From JACKCP01 sp034007295 (GTDB taxonomy: Bacteria; Desulfobacterota; Desulfobacteria; Desulfobacterales; JACKCP01), in NCBI GenBank assembly GCA_034007295.1, contig JAVERC010000004.1, forward strand, positions 62,001-126,000: a stretch of 64,000 nucleotides of DNA, given 5' to 3'. Positions within the stretch are counted from its first letter, which is position 1. The number at the start of each line of letters is the position of its first letter. The notes below the pieces were generated by a model. It saw only the letters and a program-made list of their open reading frames with translations. It did not search any database and was not told the DNA's origin. The position numbers and the translations under genes were made by a program. Shown one piece after another: positions 1 through 10,500 of the stretch.

Positions 1-1
1 T

Positions 2-1630
2 TTTATTAAACCTCAAATTTTATCTGTAATTAAAAATGATAAAAAATCTATACCAGCATATTTTTTTAAAATAGAAAACGATTTTTTTGAGTTAGAAGAG
101 TCGGATATAGAATATATCTATCTGAAAAACATACAAGAATATATGGCTGTGAAGTTCATTGATGATGTTATTAGAGATCCAAATTTCTTAAGTATGTTTA
201 TTTCTCTTGATAAAAATTTTGATAAAGAAAAACTTGAAATTCAAGATTACTATTTTGATAAATACATAAAAGTTAATTTCAATGTCCCCTTTAACATACT
301 TAAAAAAGCATCGAATAGATATTTTTCGGAAAAGATTTTTAATATTACTAAATATAATAAATTGTTTAATGGAGCTAATTATGGCCTGTCCAACTTTTTT
401 AATAAGTCAGCTGAAGATAAAAAAATATTTAATTTGCATAGAAGTTCTTACTTCATGGCAAATGAATTAGTAGAAATAAGCGATGCTTTATATTTAAATG
501 AGTTTTTAAATTCAATTGATTCTTTGCCAAAGGTGTTGCCAGTATTTATTGATAAAAATGAACTTAATTATGATGTTATTACTTTGTTTAAAAATGATAA
601 TAACAGGGGCTATAAAGAAATAATTGCAATTATGGCAAGTCAGAAAAAAAGAGATTTAAATAATTATTATTTACTAAATTTTTCTAAAAAAGAAATCAGA
701 GATTTTGATTTTGTTTCTACGTTTAAATATTTCGTTCAAATGAAACGACTCTCTTCATTAGAAGAAATTTTTGAAAAGTATAAATCCCCCTATGAGATTG
801 ATAATATTTTTGACATTGAAAACATAATTGATTCAGAATTTATTGTACAGATTCATAGAGAAACAAAAAAAGAATCAGGATTTTTGTCTGATAATTATTT
901 TTTTTCACCATCTGCTTCTAAAAAAGATGTAGTTCAAAAGAAACATTTTGCACCTAAATTTGTCAAAGAAAATTATTATAAATATCGTAAACTTTTATAT
1001 GATGCCTTCTATAAATCAAGGTTATATTTGATTTCTGCAAGTATTGTTAAACATATCTGTATGCCTGTAATTCATTATGAAATAGAGAACGATGAAACTG
1101 AAAATAAAAAAAGTAAATTTGAAAATCGAATAATAAGAAAGATATTACTATATATTCAATTGAATGAAATTTTTGATAAAGAACATATTAATTTTGGAGG
1201 GATAGATATGGCTTCGGAGTTGCCACGTTATAGAGACAATTGTTTAAACCTCGTAAAAGGTAAAATTGACTCTTATAAAAGTGATGAAGATTTTGCTTTT
1301 GGTACAGGACAGCTTATACGGTATTTACTCGAACTAAGTGAATCATCCAATAAGAATCATTCAATGTTTGCTCCTTTTTTACAAAAATTGGGTAATTTCA
1401 ACGTGTTTATTTCTCAAATAAATAAAGCCATGATGACGTATGGCCATAAAATTAAAATGAATTATGACACTGTTGACAGGTTAATGAGTAATACAACTGG
1501 TTATACTTTAGAAAATGGAAAAACATTAAAAAGTTTAGAAACACTTATTATATGTGGCTACTTTGCAAAGTCTGTAATTGAAGAAGTTGTAAAAGAAAAG
1601 AGAGACTCTAATTCAAAAGGAGATAAATAA
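2..1630 (+). CDS. cas8b: Cas8b (Csh1-like) large subunit of type I-B Cascade, 5'-truncated by the window edge
   Basis: The reading frame is open from the first complete codon of the window, so the gene starts upstream; an ATG at 143 is internal. About 542 residues are visible. The protein itself is weakly recognisable: it is assigned as the large subunit (PAM recognition and surveillance complex assembly in this family) mainly because it directly precedes Csh2-type cas7, cas5 and cas3 in the standard I-B order. It is rich in Lys, Asn and Phe. Its TAA overlaps the cas7 ATG by one base, which implies translational coupling. cas6, often the first gene of such operons, would lie to the left of the window if present. 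Family call fairly secure; start unknown. Confidence 0.85.
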   Translation, partial: FIKPQILSVIKNDKKSIPAYFFKIENDFFELEESDIEYIYLKNIQEYMAVKFIDDVIRDPNFLSMFISLDKNFDKEKLEIQDYYFDKYIKVNFNVPFNILKKASNRYFSEKIFNITKYNKLFNGANYGLSNFFNKSAEDKKIFNLHRSSYFMANELVEISDALYLNEFLNSIDSLPKVLPVFIDKNELNYDVITLFKNDNNRGYKEIIAIMASQKKRDLNNYYLLNFSKKEIRDFDFVSTFKYFVQMKRLSSLEEIFEKYKSPYEIDNIFDIENIIDSEFIVQIHRETKKESGFLSDNYFFSPSASKKDVVQKKHFAPKFVKENYYKYRKLLYDAFYKSRLYLISASIVKHICMPVIHYEIENDETENKKSKFENRIIRKILLYIQLNEIFDKEHINFGGIDMASELPRYRDNCLNLVKGKIDSYKSDEDFAFGTGQLIRYLLELSESSNKNHSMFAPFLQKLGNFNVFISQINKAMMTYGHKIKMNYDTVDRLMSNTTGYTLENGKTLKSLETLIICGYFAKSVIEEVVKEKRDSNSKGDK

Positions 1631-2679
1631 TGTCAACAAAAAAATCTAATGGCTCAAAAATGTTTAGCAGAAGAGTTTATGGTCTTCAGATCATTAAATC
1701 AAAAAATTCAAACTATAATGCTGATTTTACTGGTGCTCCACGAACCCTACCTAACGGTACTGTCTATGCAACGGATAAAGTAAGTAAGTTCAATGATAGA
1801 AAGTATCTAGGGCGTAATGATAAGGATTGTATTTTTACAAAAACAACTTATAAATCTGATCTTAATCCAATGATTCTTAAGGAAGTTTATGAAAGTCACT
1901 TTGGAACTATAAGTGATGATACAAAAAAAGAAGATATTTTAAAGAATTTATTAACAAAATTAGATGTAAGACTGTTCGGTGCCACTTTTGCAGCTAAAGG
2001 TGCAGATAACAAGAATATATCTATTCATGGACCTGTTCAGGTTAGTTATGGCGTCAATAGATTTAGCTTGGAAGATTCAGGTGTTTATACTGCTCAAATA
2101 GGTTCTCCATATGCATCAAAAGCAGGTGATAACCAGACTACTCTTGGAACTCAAATACGCTCTATGGAAGCACATTATGTTCATCATTTTTCAATAAATC
2201 CTAAAAATTTATCAGCTTATGTTGAGCACTTTAAAGAAGAAAACAGTGATAATGATTTTAAGCTATTATCTGTTGAAGATGTGAGTAAGCTTAAGAAGGC
2301 AATGGCTCTTGCGACAACATATTATGATTCAACCTCCAAAAAAGATTCAGAAAATGAACTTTTAATGTGGATTGAAATGAATGATGGGTCTGAAAAGATA
2401 CTTAAAAATTTTACAGATCTGATTACTGTGACTTCTACAGATAAAGGCAAATCAGAAATAGATTTTACAAAAGTTAAAGCTTATCTGGATAAATTCAAAA
2501 CAGATATTTCAAAGATAGAAATTTATTATGATGATGTTTTTACAGATCTCAGAGGAATAGAAGTTTTTGAAAAAAAAGGTAACGATTGGGAAATTATAAT
2601 AAAAAAAGATTTGAATGAAGTTCTATCATCACAGGAATGTGAGGTAAACTCTCAAGAAAAAACAGAGAAACAAAAATGA
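1630..2679 (+). CDS. cas7: Cas7 (Csh2 family), type I-B Cascade backbone subunit
   Basis: A 349-residue protein of the Cas7/Csh2 family, which polymerises along the crRNA to form the Cascade backbone. The N-terminal part (SRRVYGLQIIKS), the segment LDVRLFGATFA near residue 115 and the following IHGPVQVSYG stretch are typical of Csh2 RAMP proteins, as is the later IGSPYASK...TLGTQIRSMEAHYVHHF region. The length fits the family. The start codon overlaps the cas8b stop by one base and the stop overlaps the cas5 start (ATGA), so three subunits are likely translated in a coupled way. The acidic, Lys/Glu-rich C-terminus is probably disordered. Confidence 0.93.
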   Translation: MSTKKSNGSKMFSRRVYGLQIIKSKNSNYNADFTGAPRTLPNGTVYATDKVSKFNDRKYLGRNDKDCIFTKTTYKSDLNPMILKEVYESHFGTISDDTKKEDILKNLLTKLDVRLFGATFAAKGADNKNISIHGPVQVSYGVNRFSLEDSGVYTAQIGSPYASKAGDNQTTLGTQIRSMEAHYVHHFSINPKNLSAYVEHFKEENSDNDFKLLSVEDVSKLKKAMALATTYYDSTSKKDSENELLMWIEMNDGSEKILKNFTDLITVTSTDKGKSEIDFTKVKAYLDKFKTDISKIEIYYDDVFTDLRGIEVFEKKGNDWEIIIKKDLNEVLSSQECEVNSQEKTEKQK

Positions 2680-3455
2680 AGCTAATTACCTTTGAACTAA
2701 GATCAAGTTTCGGTTTTTTTAAAAAACCGGACATTAATGATTCCATATATTTGACCTACAATATGCTCCATAAACCTGCTTTGCTAGGTATTTTGGGGGC
2801 TATTTTAGGGGAGTGCGGCCATTATCAATATGACCAATTACCTGATTATTACAGAAAATTAAAGAATATAAAAATTGGAATAGAGCCAATTGGTGAAGGC
2901 CAAGAAAATGGAATTTTTGAAAAAACGATAGTTAAATATAATAATGCAACAGGTCATGCAAATGAAGGAACTTTAAATGTTATTGAACAGATATTAATAA
3001 ATCCTGAATATAGAATTTATCTGTATGTCAAAGATTCAGAAGAGTATTTGTCTGAACTGAAATCAAAGTTAAAAAATCAGGAGGCTGTTTTTATCCCATA
3101 TATGGGGAAAAATGATTTTCCCTGCTGGTGGGAAAATTATGACGAGATAGATGCTCATAATGTAACGGCCGACTATTTTAAAATAGATACTATTTTTGCA
3201 AAACCTGAAGGAACAAAGCTGGATGATTTAAAAAAATTAATGGCATTTGGTCTTTTTGCAGGAATGAAAGCAAATCCTGAAAGAAAATTCTCTCAGTTTG
3301 AACGACTCCCTGTTGGGTTTAATAAAACTCTTAAACAATATTCTGAACCTGAAGAATTTGTTTTTACAAATATTGAGTTTTCCAGAGAAAAATTTCAATG
3401 CAGTGAAAATTTTGTTCAGTTGGAAAGGGGAAATCATGTCGTCTACCTTTTTTGA
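2676..3455 (+). CDS. cas5: Cas5 (Cas5h type), crRNA 5'-handle binding subunit of type I-B Cascade
   Basis: A 259-residue Cas5 protein. The N-terminus (MKLITFELRSSFGFFKKPD) followed by YNMLHKPALLGILGAILGE is the typical Cas5 RAMP start, in which the Gly-rich loop binds the crRNA 5' handle. The family caps the Cascade backbone and contacts Cas8. ATGA overlap with cas7 upstream; cas3 begins inside the last 20 bases of this gene. Nothing unusual in length or composition. Confidence 0.92.
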   Translation: MKLITFELRSSFGFFKKPDINDSIYLTYNMLHKPALLGILGAILGECGHYQYDQLPDYYRKLKNIKIGIEPIGEGQENGIFEKTIVKYNNATGHANEGTLNVIEQILINPEYRIYLYVKDSEEYLSELKSKLKNQEAVFIPYMGKNDFPCWWENYDEIDAHNVTADYFKIDTIFAKPEGTKLDDLKKLMAFGLFAGMKANPERKFSQFERLPVGFNKTLKQYSEPEEFVFTNIEFSREKFQCSENFVQLERGNHVVYLF

Positions 3456-6177
3456 ACCTGTCAATTTTGAAGATTTAATAGATAAAGAAGAGCTTGATCC
3501 GCAAAAAATTATTGTAAACTGTGGAAATTACCTTGCTCATATACCTAAAGAAAATAAACCTGAAAATAATGAACTTCTTTCTGAACATATGGAGAGAACT
3601 AAAAATACTTTTTTGAAGTTGGTGAAATCCCATGGTTTGGATAAGGTTGTTGATAAGCATATAGGTTCTCTTATTTCAAGAGAATCTATTGTAAATAAAC
3701 AGGATTTTTATGGATTTGTAAAATTGTTGTTTTTTGAAGCTGTTTATTTTCATGATCTTGGTAAAATTAATGAAAATTTTCAAATAGAAAAGATGAAAAA
3801 TACGGTTGGCTTTGAAAAAGCTAATAACTCCCTTGGTTCAACACACTCAATTTTAAGTGTTTTTTTATTTTATTCATATATGCTGGAAAAAGTAAAAAAG
3901 CTTAAAACAGATGATGAGATGGGGCTGGCTTTTGTTTTTCTTCTTATATTTACCATGCCTGTTCGTAAACACCATTCACCAAGTTTGGCAAATCCGTTTC
4001 ATTATTTTGAAATACAGGATTATGAAGAAAAGACTAATTTTTTTTCAAATGTAAATCTTGATAAAATTCAGCCTTACCTGGAGAAACTCAGATTAGAATT
4101 TGATCATTTTTTTCATAAAGATATTTTTTATGAAACCAGGCTTTCTGTTTGTTATAAAGGACCTTTTATCGACTCTTATTTAAGCGGAGTAAATTCTTTT
4201 TCTCTTTTTTCTTTGATAAAACTTAACTCATCTCTTTTAACTATTTCAGATTATATTGCAACTTCAGAATATGATTTGGACACAGAAATTGATTTATCCG
4301 GGGTTATAAATGATGAATTAAAAGAGAATGTTTATAAAAAATTTTATTCAACAAAAATTTATAATAAGGCTATCGATTACAGCAAATCTGAAAGAGATAA
4401 AGAAATAGAAAAGCTTTTAAATAGTGATCTAAATAAGCTTAGATTAGATATGATTGGTAAAGTAAGAAATTGTCTGAAATTGAATGCTGACAAAAATCTT
4501 TTTTTTCTGGAAGCTCCCACAGGAGGAGGAAAGACAAATATGTCTTTTATGGCTGTAGCTGAGTTGCTGAAGGAAAGAAAAGAACTTAATAAAGTTTTTT
4601 ATGTTTTTCCATTTACAACTCTGGCAACACAGACATCTTTATCTTTAAAGGAAACATTTGATCTTAGGGAGTCAGATTATATTGAGCTTCATTCTAAAGC
4701 AGGTATGAAAAAAGACAGTGAGGAAAATAGTTCTGATGGGAATTATGGCGAAAACAAGCTGAATTATATAGATTACCAGTTTGTAAATTATCCTTTTACT
4801 TTACTGACCCACATAAAATTTTTCGACATAGTTAAATCTCATAAAAAAAATGACAATTACCTCTACCATAAACTGGCAAATTCAATTGTGATTATTGATG
4901 AATTGCAGGCTTATTCTCCTTCTCACTGGGATAAGATTTGTTTTTTTATGAAAAATTTGTCAGATCTTTTTAATACTGTTTTTATTGTTATGTCAGCGAC
5001 TCTTCCAAAAATAAATGAGCTGAAGATCTCGGAATCTGCAGATTTTACAGAATTTGTGAATCTTAATAAAAACAAAGAGGAATTTTTTCAAAATCCTAAT
5101 TTTGCTAAAAGAGTTGAGTTTGATTTATCTTTATTGAAAAAAGAAAAAAACACACTTCCAGAAATTAAAGAAAGGCTTTTTGAAGAAAGTGAGAAATATT
5201 TTGATGAGCATGGTAGGTGCTGGTCTATAGTTGAATTTATTTTTAAAAATTCTGCTTCTGAGTTTTATGACTTTATAAAGGAAGAAGCAGAAAAGAAAAA
5301 ATATACGCTGAAAATGTTAAGTGGAACAATTCTTGAGCCTGTAAGAAGACAAATTATCAAAGACTTCAAATCTAATGCTGAAAATAAAGATGATAAATCA
5401 AAAATAATTTTAATTTCAACTCAGGTAGTAGAGGCAGGTGTAGATCTTGATTTTGATCTCGGATTTAAAGACAGCTCTATTATTGACAGTGATGAACAGC
5501 TTGCAGGCAGAATTAACAGAAATGCCTTAAAGTCTGGATGTAAAGTCTTTTTATTTAATTATAACGATGAATTCAGAATTTACGGTTCGGATTACCGATA
5601 TAAAATGCAGAAACAGAATTTTGATCCTGAAGAATATAAGAAAATTCTTAAAACCAAAGATTTCGACAGGTTTTATAAACATACCTTTAATTATATTAAT
5701 AATCTCAATAAATCTGAATCTAGATATGGGTTTAATGATTATAAAGATCTTGTAAGAAACCTTGCTTATTCTGGAGTGCATGAAGATTTTAAACTTATAG
5801 ATAAGGATACTATATCTGTATTTGTGGATGTTAAGTTTGATTTACAGAAATATCCAATAAAAAACACTTTGGGGCTTGATAAAGATAATATTCTTAAAGG
5901 AGCCGATGTTTTTCAGAAATATTGTGATATTATTGAGAATAAAGATAGTGATTTTTTTGAAAAGAAAATTTCTATAGTTGAGTTGCAGAGCCTTATGTCT
6001 AATTTTGTATTTTCCATGTTTTATTCATATAAAAATTATAAAAAGTTAATAGCCTGGGGTGAAGAAAAATACGGCTTTTGGCATTTAAGCAATTTAGAAA
6101 ATTCATCAGGTAAATATATATACACCCTTGGAGGTGGTTTAAATGAAAAGGAAATGGATGACTTTCAATTTATTTAA
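3436..6177 (+). CDS. cas3: Cas3 HD nuclease-helicase, type I CRISPR effector
   Basis: 913 residues from the chosen ATG. That ATG has an AAAGGGG ribosome-binding site six bases upstream and overlaps the cas5 end by 20 bp; the longer frame from 3298 lies wholly inside cas5 and is rejected. N-terminal HD nuclease: H51, H106-D107 (YFHDLGK), H137 and H179-H180. Superfamily 2 helicase: Walker A EAPTGGGKT at 359-367, DELQ at 488-491 in place of DEAH (a variant seen in Cas3 proteins), SAT at 520-522, and a QLAGRINR motif VI further on. It degrades the displaced target strand after recruitment by Cascade. All catalytic motifs look intact, so interference should be functional. Confidence 0.95.
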   Translation: MSSTFFEPVNFEDLIDKEELDPQKIIVNCGNYLAHIPKENKPENNELLSEHMERTKNTFLKLVKSHGLDKVVDKHIGSLISRESIVNKQDFYGFVKLLFFEAVYFHDLGKINENFQIEKMKNTVGFEKANNSLGSTHSILSVFLFYSYMLEKVKKLKTDDEMGLAFVFLLIFTMPVRKHHSPSLANPFHYFEIQDYEEKTNFFSNVNLDKIQPYLEKLRLEFDHFFHKDIFYETRLSVCYKGPFIDSYLSGVNSFSLFSLIKLNSSLLTISDYIATSEYDLDTEIDLSGVINDELKENVYKKFYSTKIYNKAIDYSKSERDKEIEKLLNSDLNKLRLDMIGKVRNCLKLNADKNLFFLEAPTGGGKTNMSFMAVAELLKERKELNKVFYVFPFTTLATQTSLSLKETFDLRESDYIELHSKAGMKKDSEENSSDGNYGENKLNYIDYQFVNYPFTLLTHIKFFDIVKSHKKNDNYLYHKLANSIVIIDELQAYSPSHWDKICFFMKNLSDLFNTVFIVMSATLPKINELKISESADFTEFVNLNKNKEEFFQNPNFAKRVEFDLSLLKKEKNTLPEIKERLFEESEKYFDEHGRCWSIVEFIFKNSASEFYDFIKEEAEKKKYTLKMLSGTILEPVRRQIIKDFKSNAENKDDKSKIILISTQVVEAGVDLDFDLGFKDSSIIDSDEQLAGRINRNALKSGCKVFLFNYNDEFRIYGSDYRYKMQKQNFDPEEYKKILKTKDFDRFYKHTFNYINNLNKSESRYGFNDYKDLVRNLAYSGVHEDFKLIDKDTISVFVDVKFDLQKYPIKNTLGLDKDNILKGADVFQKYCDIIENKDSDFFEKKISIVELQSLMSNFVFSMFYSYKNYKKLIAWGEEKYGFWHLSNLENSSGKYIYTLGGGLNEKEMDDFQFI

Positions 6178-6203
6178 TTAAAAGAAAGTCTTTATTATTG
6201 GTT

Positions 6204-7199
6204 ATGAAAGAATCCATATACATATTTTCTAACGGTAAGCTTCAAAGAAAAGACAATACTCTTTTTTTTGAAACAGAAGACGGAAACAAAAAATTCATTC
6301 CAGTCGAAAATGTAAAAGAGATTTATGCCTTTGGTGAAATTGATCTTAATGCAAAAATTTTAAATTTCTTATCTCAAAAAGAAATAATTTTGCATTATTT
6401 TAACTATTACGGTTATTATTCCGGCAGTTTTTATCCCCGTGAGCATTACAACTCAGGATATATGATATTAAAGCAGTCGGAACATTATATTGATAAAGAA
6501 AAAAGGCTGTTTATTGCACAGAAAATAATTGAAGGTGCAGCAAAAAATAGCCTTAAGGTTCTAAAATATTATAACCGCAGAGAAAAAAATCTTGAAAATG
6601 AAATAAATGAAATTGAAAATTTTAAGGCAAAAGCTTTAAATCAAAATGAACTTGAAAAAGCTATGGCTTTTGAGGGACAGATAAAGCAGGTTTATTTTAG
6701 TACTTTCAAAGAAATAATTGATAACCCCGAATTTAGGTTTGAATCCCGCACAAGAAGGCCCCCAAAGGACTATATTAATACTCTTATTTCTTTTTCAAAT
6801 TCAGTAATTTACACTCAGGTATTGAGCGAAATTTACAAAACTCATTTAGATCCAAGAATTGGATATCTTCATACAACCAATTTTAGACGATTCAGTCTAA
6901 ATCTTGATATTGCAGAAATTTTTAAAATTATAATTGGAGACAGGACAATTTTTTCTGTTTTGAATAAAAGAATAATTACAGAAAAAGATTTTGATAAAAA
7001 TTTTGATGGAATTATTCTAAAAGAGTCTGGGAAAAAGAAATTTCTTCAAAATCTTGAAGAAAAAATGAAACAGACAATTAAACATTCAGGTACAAAAAAA
7101 CAGACAAGTTACAGAAGGCTTATCAGGCTTGAACTTTATAAACTGGAAAAGCATCTTATGGGAGAAGAAATTTATAAACCTTTTATAATGGACTGGTAA
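6204..7199 (+). CDS. cas1: Cas1 integrase of the CRISPR adaptation module
   Basis: 331 residues starting at MKESIYIFSNG, a standard Cas1b beginning; a TTG two codons upstream is not needed. Cas1 integrates new spacers at the leader-proximal repeat. Predicted metal ligands are E157 (AMAFEGQIKQVYF), H223 (GYLHTTNFRRFSLNLD) and E238 with D235 just before, matching the Glu-His-Asp/Glu triad. cas2 begins at the base after the cas1 stop. No cas4 separates cas3 and cas1: only 26 bp lie between them, unlike many I-B loci. Confidence 0.95.
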   Translation: MKESIYIFSNGKLQRKDNTLFFETEDGNKKFIPVENVKEIYAFGEIDLNAKILNFLSQKEIILHYFNYYGYYSGSFYPREHYNSGYMILKQSEHYIDKEKRLFIAQKIIEGAAKNSLKVLKYYNRREKNLENEINEIENFKAKALNQNELEKAMAFEGQIKQVYFSTFKEIIDNPEFRFESRTRRPPKDYINTLISFSNSVIYTQVLSEIYKTHLDPRIGYLHTTNFRRFSLNLDIAEIFKIIIGDRTIFSVLNKRIITEKDFDKNFDGIILKESGKKKFLQNLEEKMKQTIKHSGTKKQTSYRRLIRLELYKLEKHLMGEEIYKPFIMDW

Positions 7200-7466
7200 A
7201 TGTTTGTAATTCTTTTTTATGACGTAGAGCAAAATAAATGCAGCAGGGCTTTGAAAACATGCAGGAAATATCTTACTTGGGTTCAAAACTCAGTTTTTGA
7301 GGGTGAAATAACTGAAGCAAAATATGAGAAAATGATTTTTGAACTTAATGAAATTATAGATAAAAAGGGAACAGATTCTGTTGTTGCTTATAAATTTCGG
7401 CAAATGAAATATTATGAAAGAAAAGTTTATGGATTGGATAAAAAAGGAGAAACTCAATTTTTATAA
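7200..7466 (+). CDS. cas2: Cas2 adaptation protein
   Basis: 88 residues with the typical ferredoxin-like Cas2 start MFVILFYDVEQNKC, in which D8 is the conserved acidic residue, and the motif WVQNSVFEGEIT further on. Cas2 dimers bridge Cas1 dimers in the spacer-integration complex. ATG directly abuts the cas1 TAA. The last gene of the operon; the array leader begins immediately after its stop. Confidence 0.95.
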   Translation: MFVILFYDVEQNKCSRALKTCRKYLTWVQNSVFEGEITEAKYEKMIFELNEIIDKKGTDSVVAYKFRQMKYYERKVYGLDKKGETQFL

Positions 7467-7595
7467 ATCTGTCGATGGTTAGTAGCGTTAAAAATTAAGG
7501 AGTAGGACATAACAGATATCTAAGAATAGATGCTCTTTGACAATTTTATTATGTATTTCTTGTCAATGTGAGTATTTTTTATTATAAAATTTGGG
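7467..7595 (+). promoter_or_regulatory. CRISPR leader with predicted pre-crRNA promoter
   Basis: 129 bp between the cas2 stop and the first repeat. A -35-like TTGTCA at 7560-7565 and a -10 TATAAA at 7583-7588 are 17 bp apart, placing the expected transcript start at about 7595, just at the first repeat. An upstream TTGACA at 7537-7542 forms an inverted pair with TGTCAA at 7561-7566, which could be a protein-binding or integration-guiding site. The leader role is supported by its location at the cas2 side and by the degenerate repeat at the opposite end of the array. Confidence 0.75.
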
Positions 7596-10500
7596 ATTTT
7601 CACAGTACCTATAAGGAATTGAAATAAGGCAAAACAATCAAGCCTGCCTTGGAAAATAAATTATTTTCACAGTACCTATAAGGAATTGAAATCTGCTCTT
7701 TCCCCCCATAATTATTGTCTCCTGTAATAATTTTCACAGTACCTATAAGGAATTGAAATTCACAAACTTAATCCCCTCAGACACGATATTAGAAACAATT
7801 TTCACAGTACCTATAAGGAATTGAAATTGGGGATTAATTGTTTTGGAATTGCAAGTGGAACACATTTTCACAGTACCTATAAGGAATTGAAATGCAGGTG
7901 TTTTGTTCGCCCTGAAAAGAAAGTGGTCTATTTTCACAGTACCTATAAGGAATTGAAATTCTAAGCTCAGCACCGTATGATGTTGAAACAGTACGATAAT
8001 TTTCACAGTACCTATAAGGAATTGAAATACAGAAATAAAACCATAGGCTGCAGCAGTGAGTTTTATTTTCACAGTACCTATAAGGAATTGAAATTGAGCT
8101 CTGCCAGTTCTTCCTCGGACTTAAACTGAAAATTTTCACAGTACCTATAAGGAATTGAAATCCACAATTCTTAATAAAAAGAGAGTCCAGGGTTATCATT
8201 TTCACAGTACCTATAAGGAATTGAAATCCTTTAACAACGAACAGATTGTTTCAAAGTGGTTGGATTTTCACAGTACCTATAAGGAATTGAAATTTATAAA
8301 GACGAACTTTCAGGAAAATTACAAATATCAATTTTCACAGTACCTATAAGGAATTGAAATATAGCTTTTAAAACCGGGTCAAAACCTTCAAGAAAACATT
8401 TTCACAGTACCTATAAGGAATTGAAATCGCTTTCAAGGCTTCCCCCTGAAAAAAGAAGGTTAAATTTTCACAGTACCTATAAGGAATTGAAATACGCTTT
8501 CAAGGCTTCCCCCTGAAAAAAGAAGGTTAATTTTCACAGTACCTATAAGGAATTGAAATCTTATTGAATAGAACGCCTGTGCCTTTTTCGCCGGTAAATT
8601 TTCACAGTACCTATAAGGAATTGAAATACCTATTATTCTTGTTACATCAATTACTGGAATCATTTATTTTCACAGTACCTATAAGGAATTGAAATTATCT
8701 ACGTATCCTCGTTAATATTTGTATACATCGCCAATTTTCACAGTACCTATAAGGAATTGAAATAATAACTCAAGATTTAAAATCATAATTTACCTATTTA
8801 TTTTCACAGTACCTATAAGGAATTGAAATGTTGTTGAAATGCCTGTTTAAGAAAAACTGCATTTTCATTTTCACAGTACCTATAAGGAATTGAAATTTAT
8901 TGTAAAACCAAAAAAAGAGATTTTCAATTTATATTTTCACAGTACCTATAAGGAATTGAAATATAACCTAAATTAAAACTAACTTCAGAATTATTACTAA
9001 TTTTCACAGTACCTATAAGGAATTGAAATGTAAATATCCATAGTATTCATATTTACAGCTGAAAAATTTTCACAGTACCTATAAGGAATTGAAATCCGTA
9101 TGAAGGTGATTTTATCTTTGTTTCTTGCTCCCATTTTCACAGTACCTATAAGGAATTGAAATCAAAAGATTGGGTGCAGATGTTGTGCGTTGAGTATCAT
9201 TTTCACAGTACCTATAAGGAATTGAAATTTTGGTGGAATACTCCCCCTTATAGTAGGGTTCTTCATTTTCACAGTACCTATAAGGAATTGAAATAGAGTC
9301 AGGATATTCCCAAGTAAAAAGAGGGATATAATTTTCACAGTACCTATAAGGAATTGAAATTTTCAGGCGTTACATTTGTAATCTGGAGCTGCATGCTATT
9401 TTCACAGTACCTATAAGGAATTGAAATATCCTTGAAAGCATCTGATATTGTGAGTCAGACGCAATTTTCACAGTACCTATAAGGAATTGAAATACCTGTA
9501 AAAAATCAACAACATTTTGAATGTCAGCACATTTTCACAGTACCTATAAGGAATTGAAATGCGGACAGCATTCTTGATTTGCTCAAGATTAAAAATTTTC
9601 ACAGTACCTATAAGGAATTGAAATAAGGTTGATCAAGAATCTGATCCCGAAATTGATCCGATTTTCACAGTACCTATAAGGAATTGAAATCTTTTGCCAG
9701 CTCAATTTTGAGCTGTTTTTGTTGTTGCTAATTTTCACAGTACCTATAAGGAATTGAAATAGCTCTTCAAGTGTTTCAGATATTGTCTGTCCGCCTTATT
9801 TTCACAGTACCTATAAGGAATTGAAATTCCATGAACCAAGCTGAAATAACCCAGTTTTACAACGGATTTTCACAGTACCTATAAGGAATTGAAATTTGTT
9901 AATTGCATATCGGGTTGCATCACCATTCTGGATTTTCACAGTACCTATAAGGAATTGAAATTCGTGAATATTAGTATAATAAGAAATTTCATTATACATT
10001 TTCACAGTACCTATAAGGAATTGAAATATCATCTGGATCATGGTTGATTTATGGGAAGAAATTCGATTTTCACAGTACCTATAAGGAATTGAAATTCAGC
10101 AGGATCGGCAGTTGGCGTTTTTTTGAAGAATAATTTTCACAGTACCTATAAGGAATTGAAATAATTCAAATGAAGCAGATAATTTTTCGTTCAAGAAAAT
10201 TTTCACAGTACCTATAAGGAATTGAAATGATGTTGATCAAGAGTCTGATCCCGAAATTGATTCCATTTTCACAGTACCTATAAGGAATTGAAATAAAAAA
10301 GCACCGCAGGTATTAAAAAGTTTTTTGATTTCATTTTCACAGTACCTATAAGGAATTGAAATTTAGATTAATCAAGATTATTTTTCAAACTTAGCCTTTA
10401 AATTTTCACAGTACCTATAAGGAATTGAAATTTCAATGTCCCTGAAACTATAACATCTCCATCTCCGATTTTCACAGTACCTATAAGGAATTGAAATATA

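Noticed and set aside
3298..3435. 46-codon N-terminal extension of cas3
   Set aside because: It lies entirely inside cas5 in another frame, has no ribosome-binding site, and the ATG at 3436 has AAAGGGG at good spacing.
4900..4935. DELQ instead of DEAH in Cas3 as a possible inactivating change
   Set aside because: Asp-Glu are retained and such variants are common in Cas3 proteins; the helicase is probably active.
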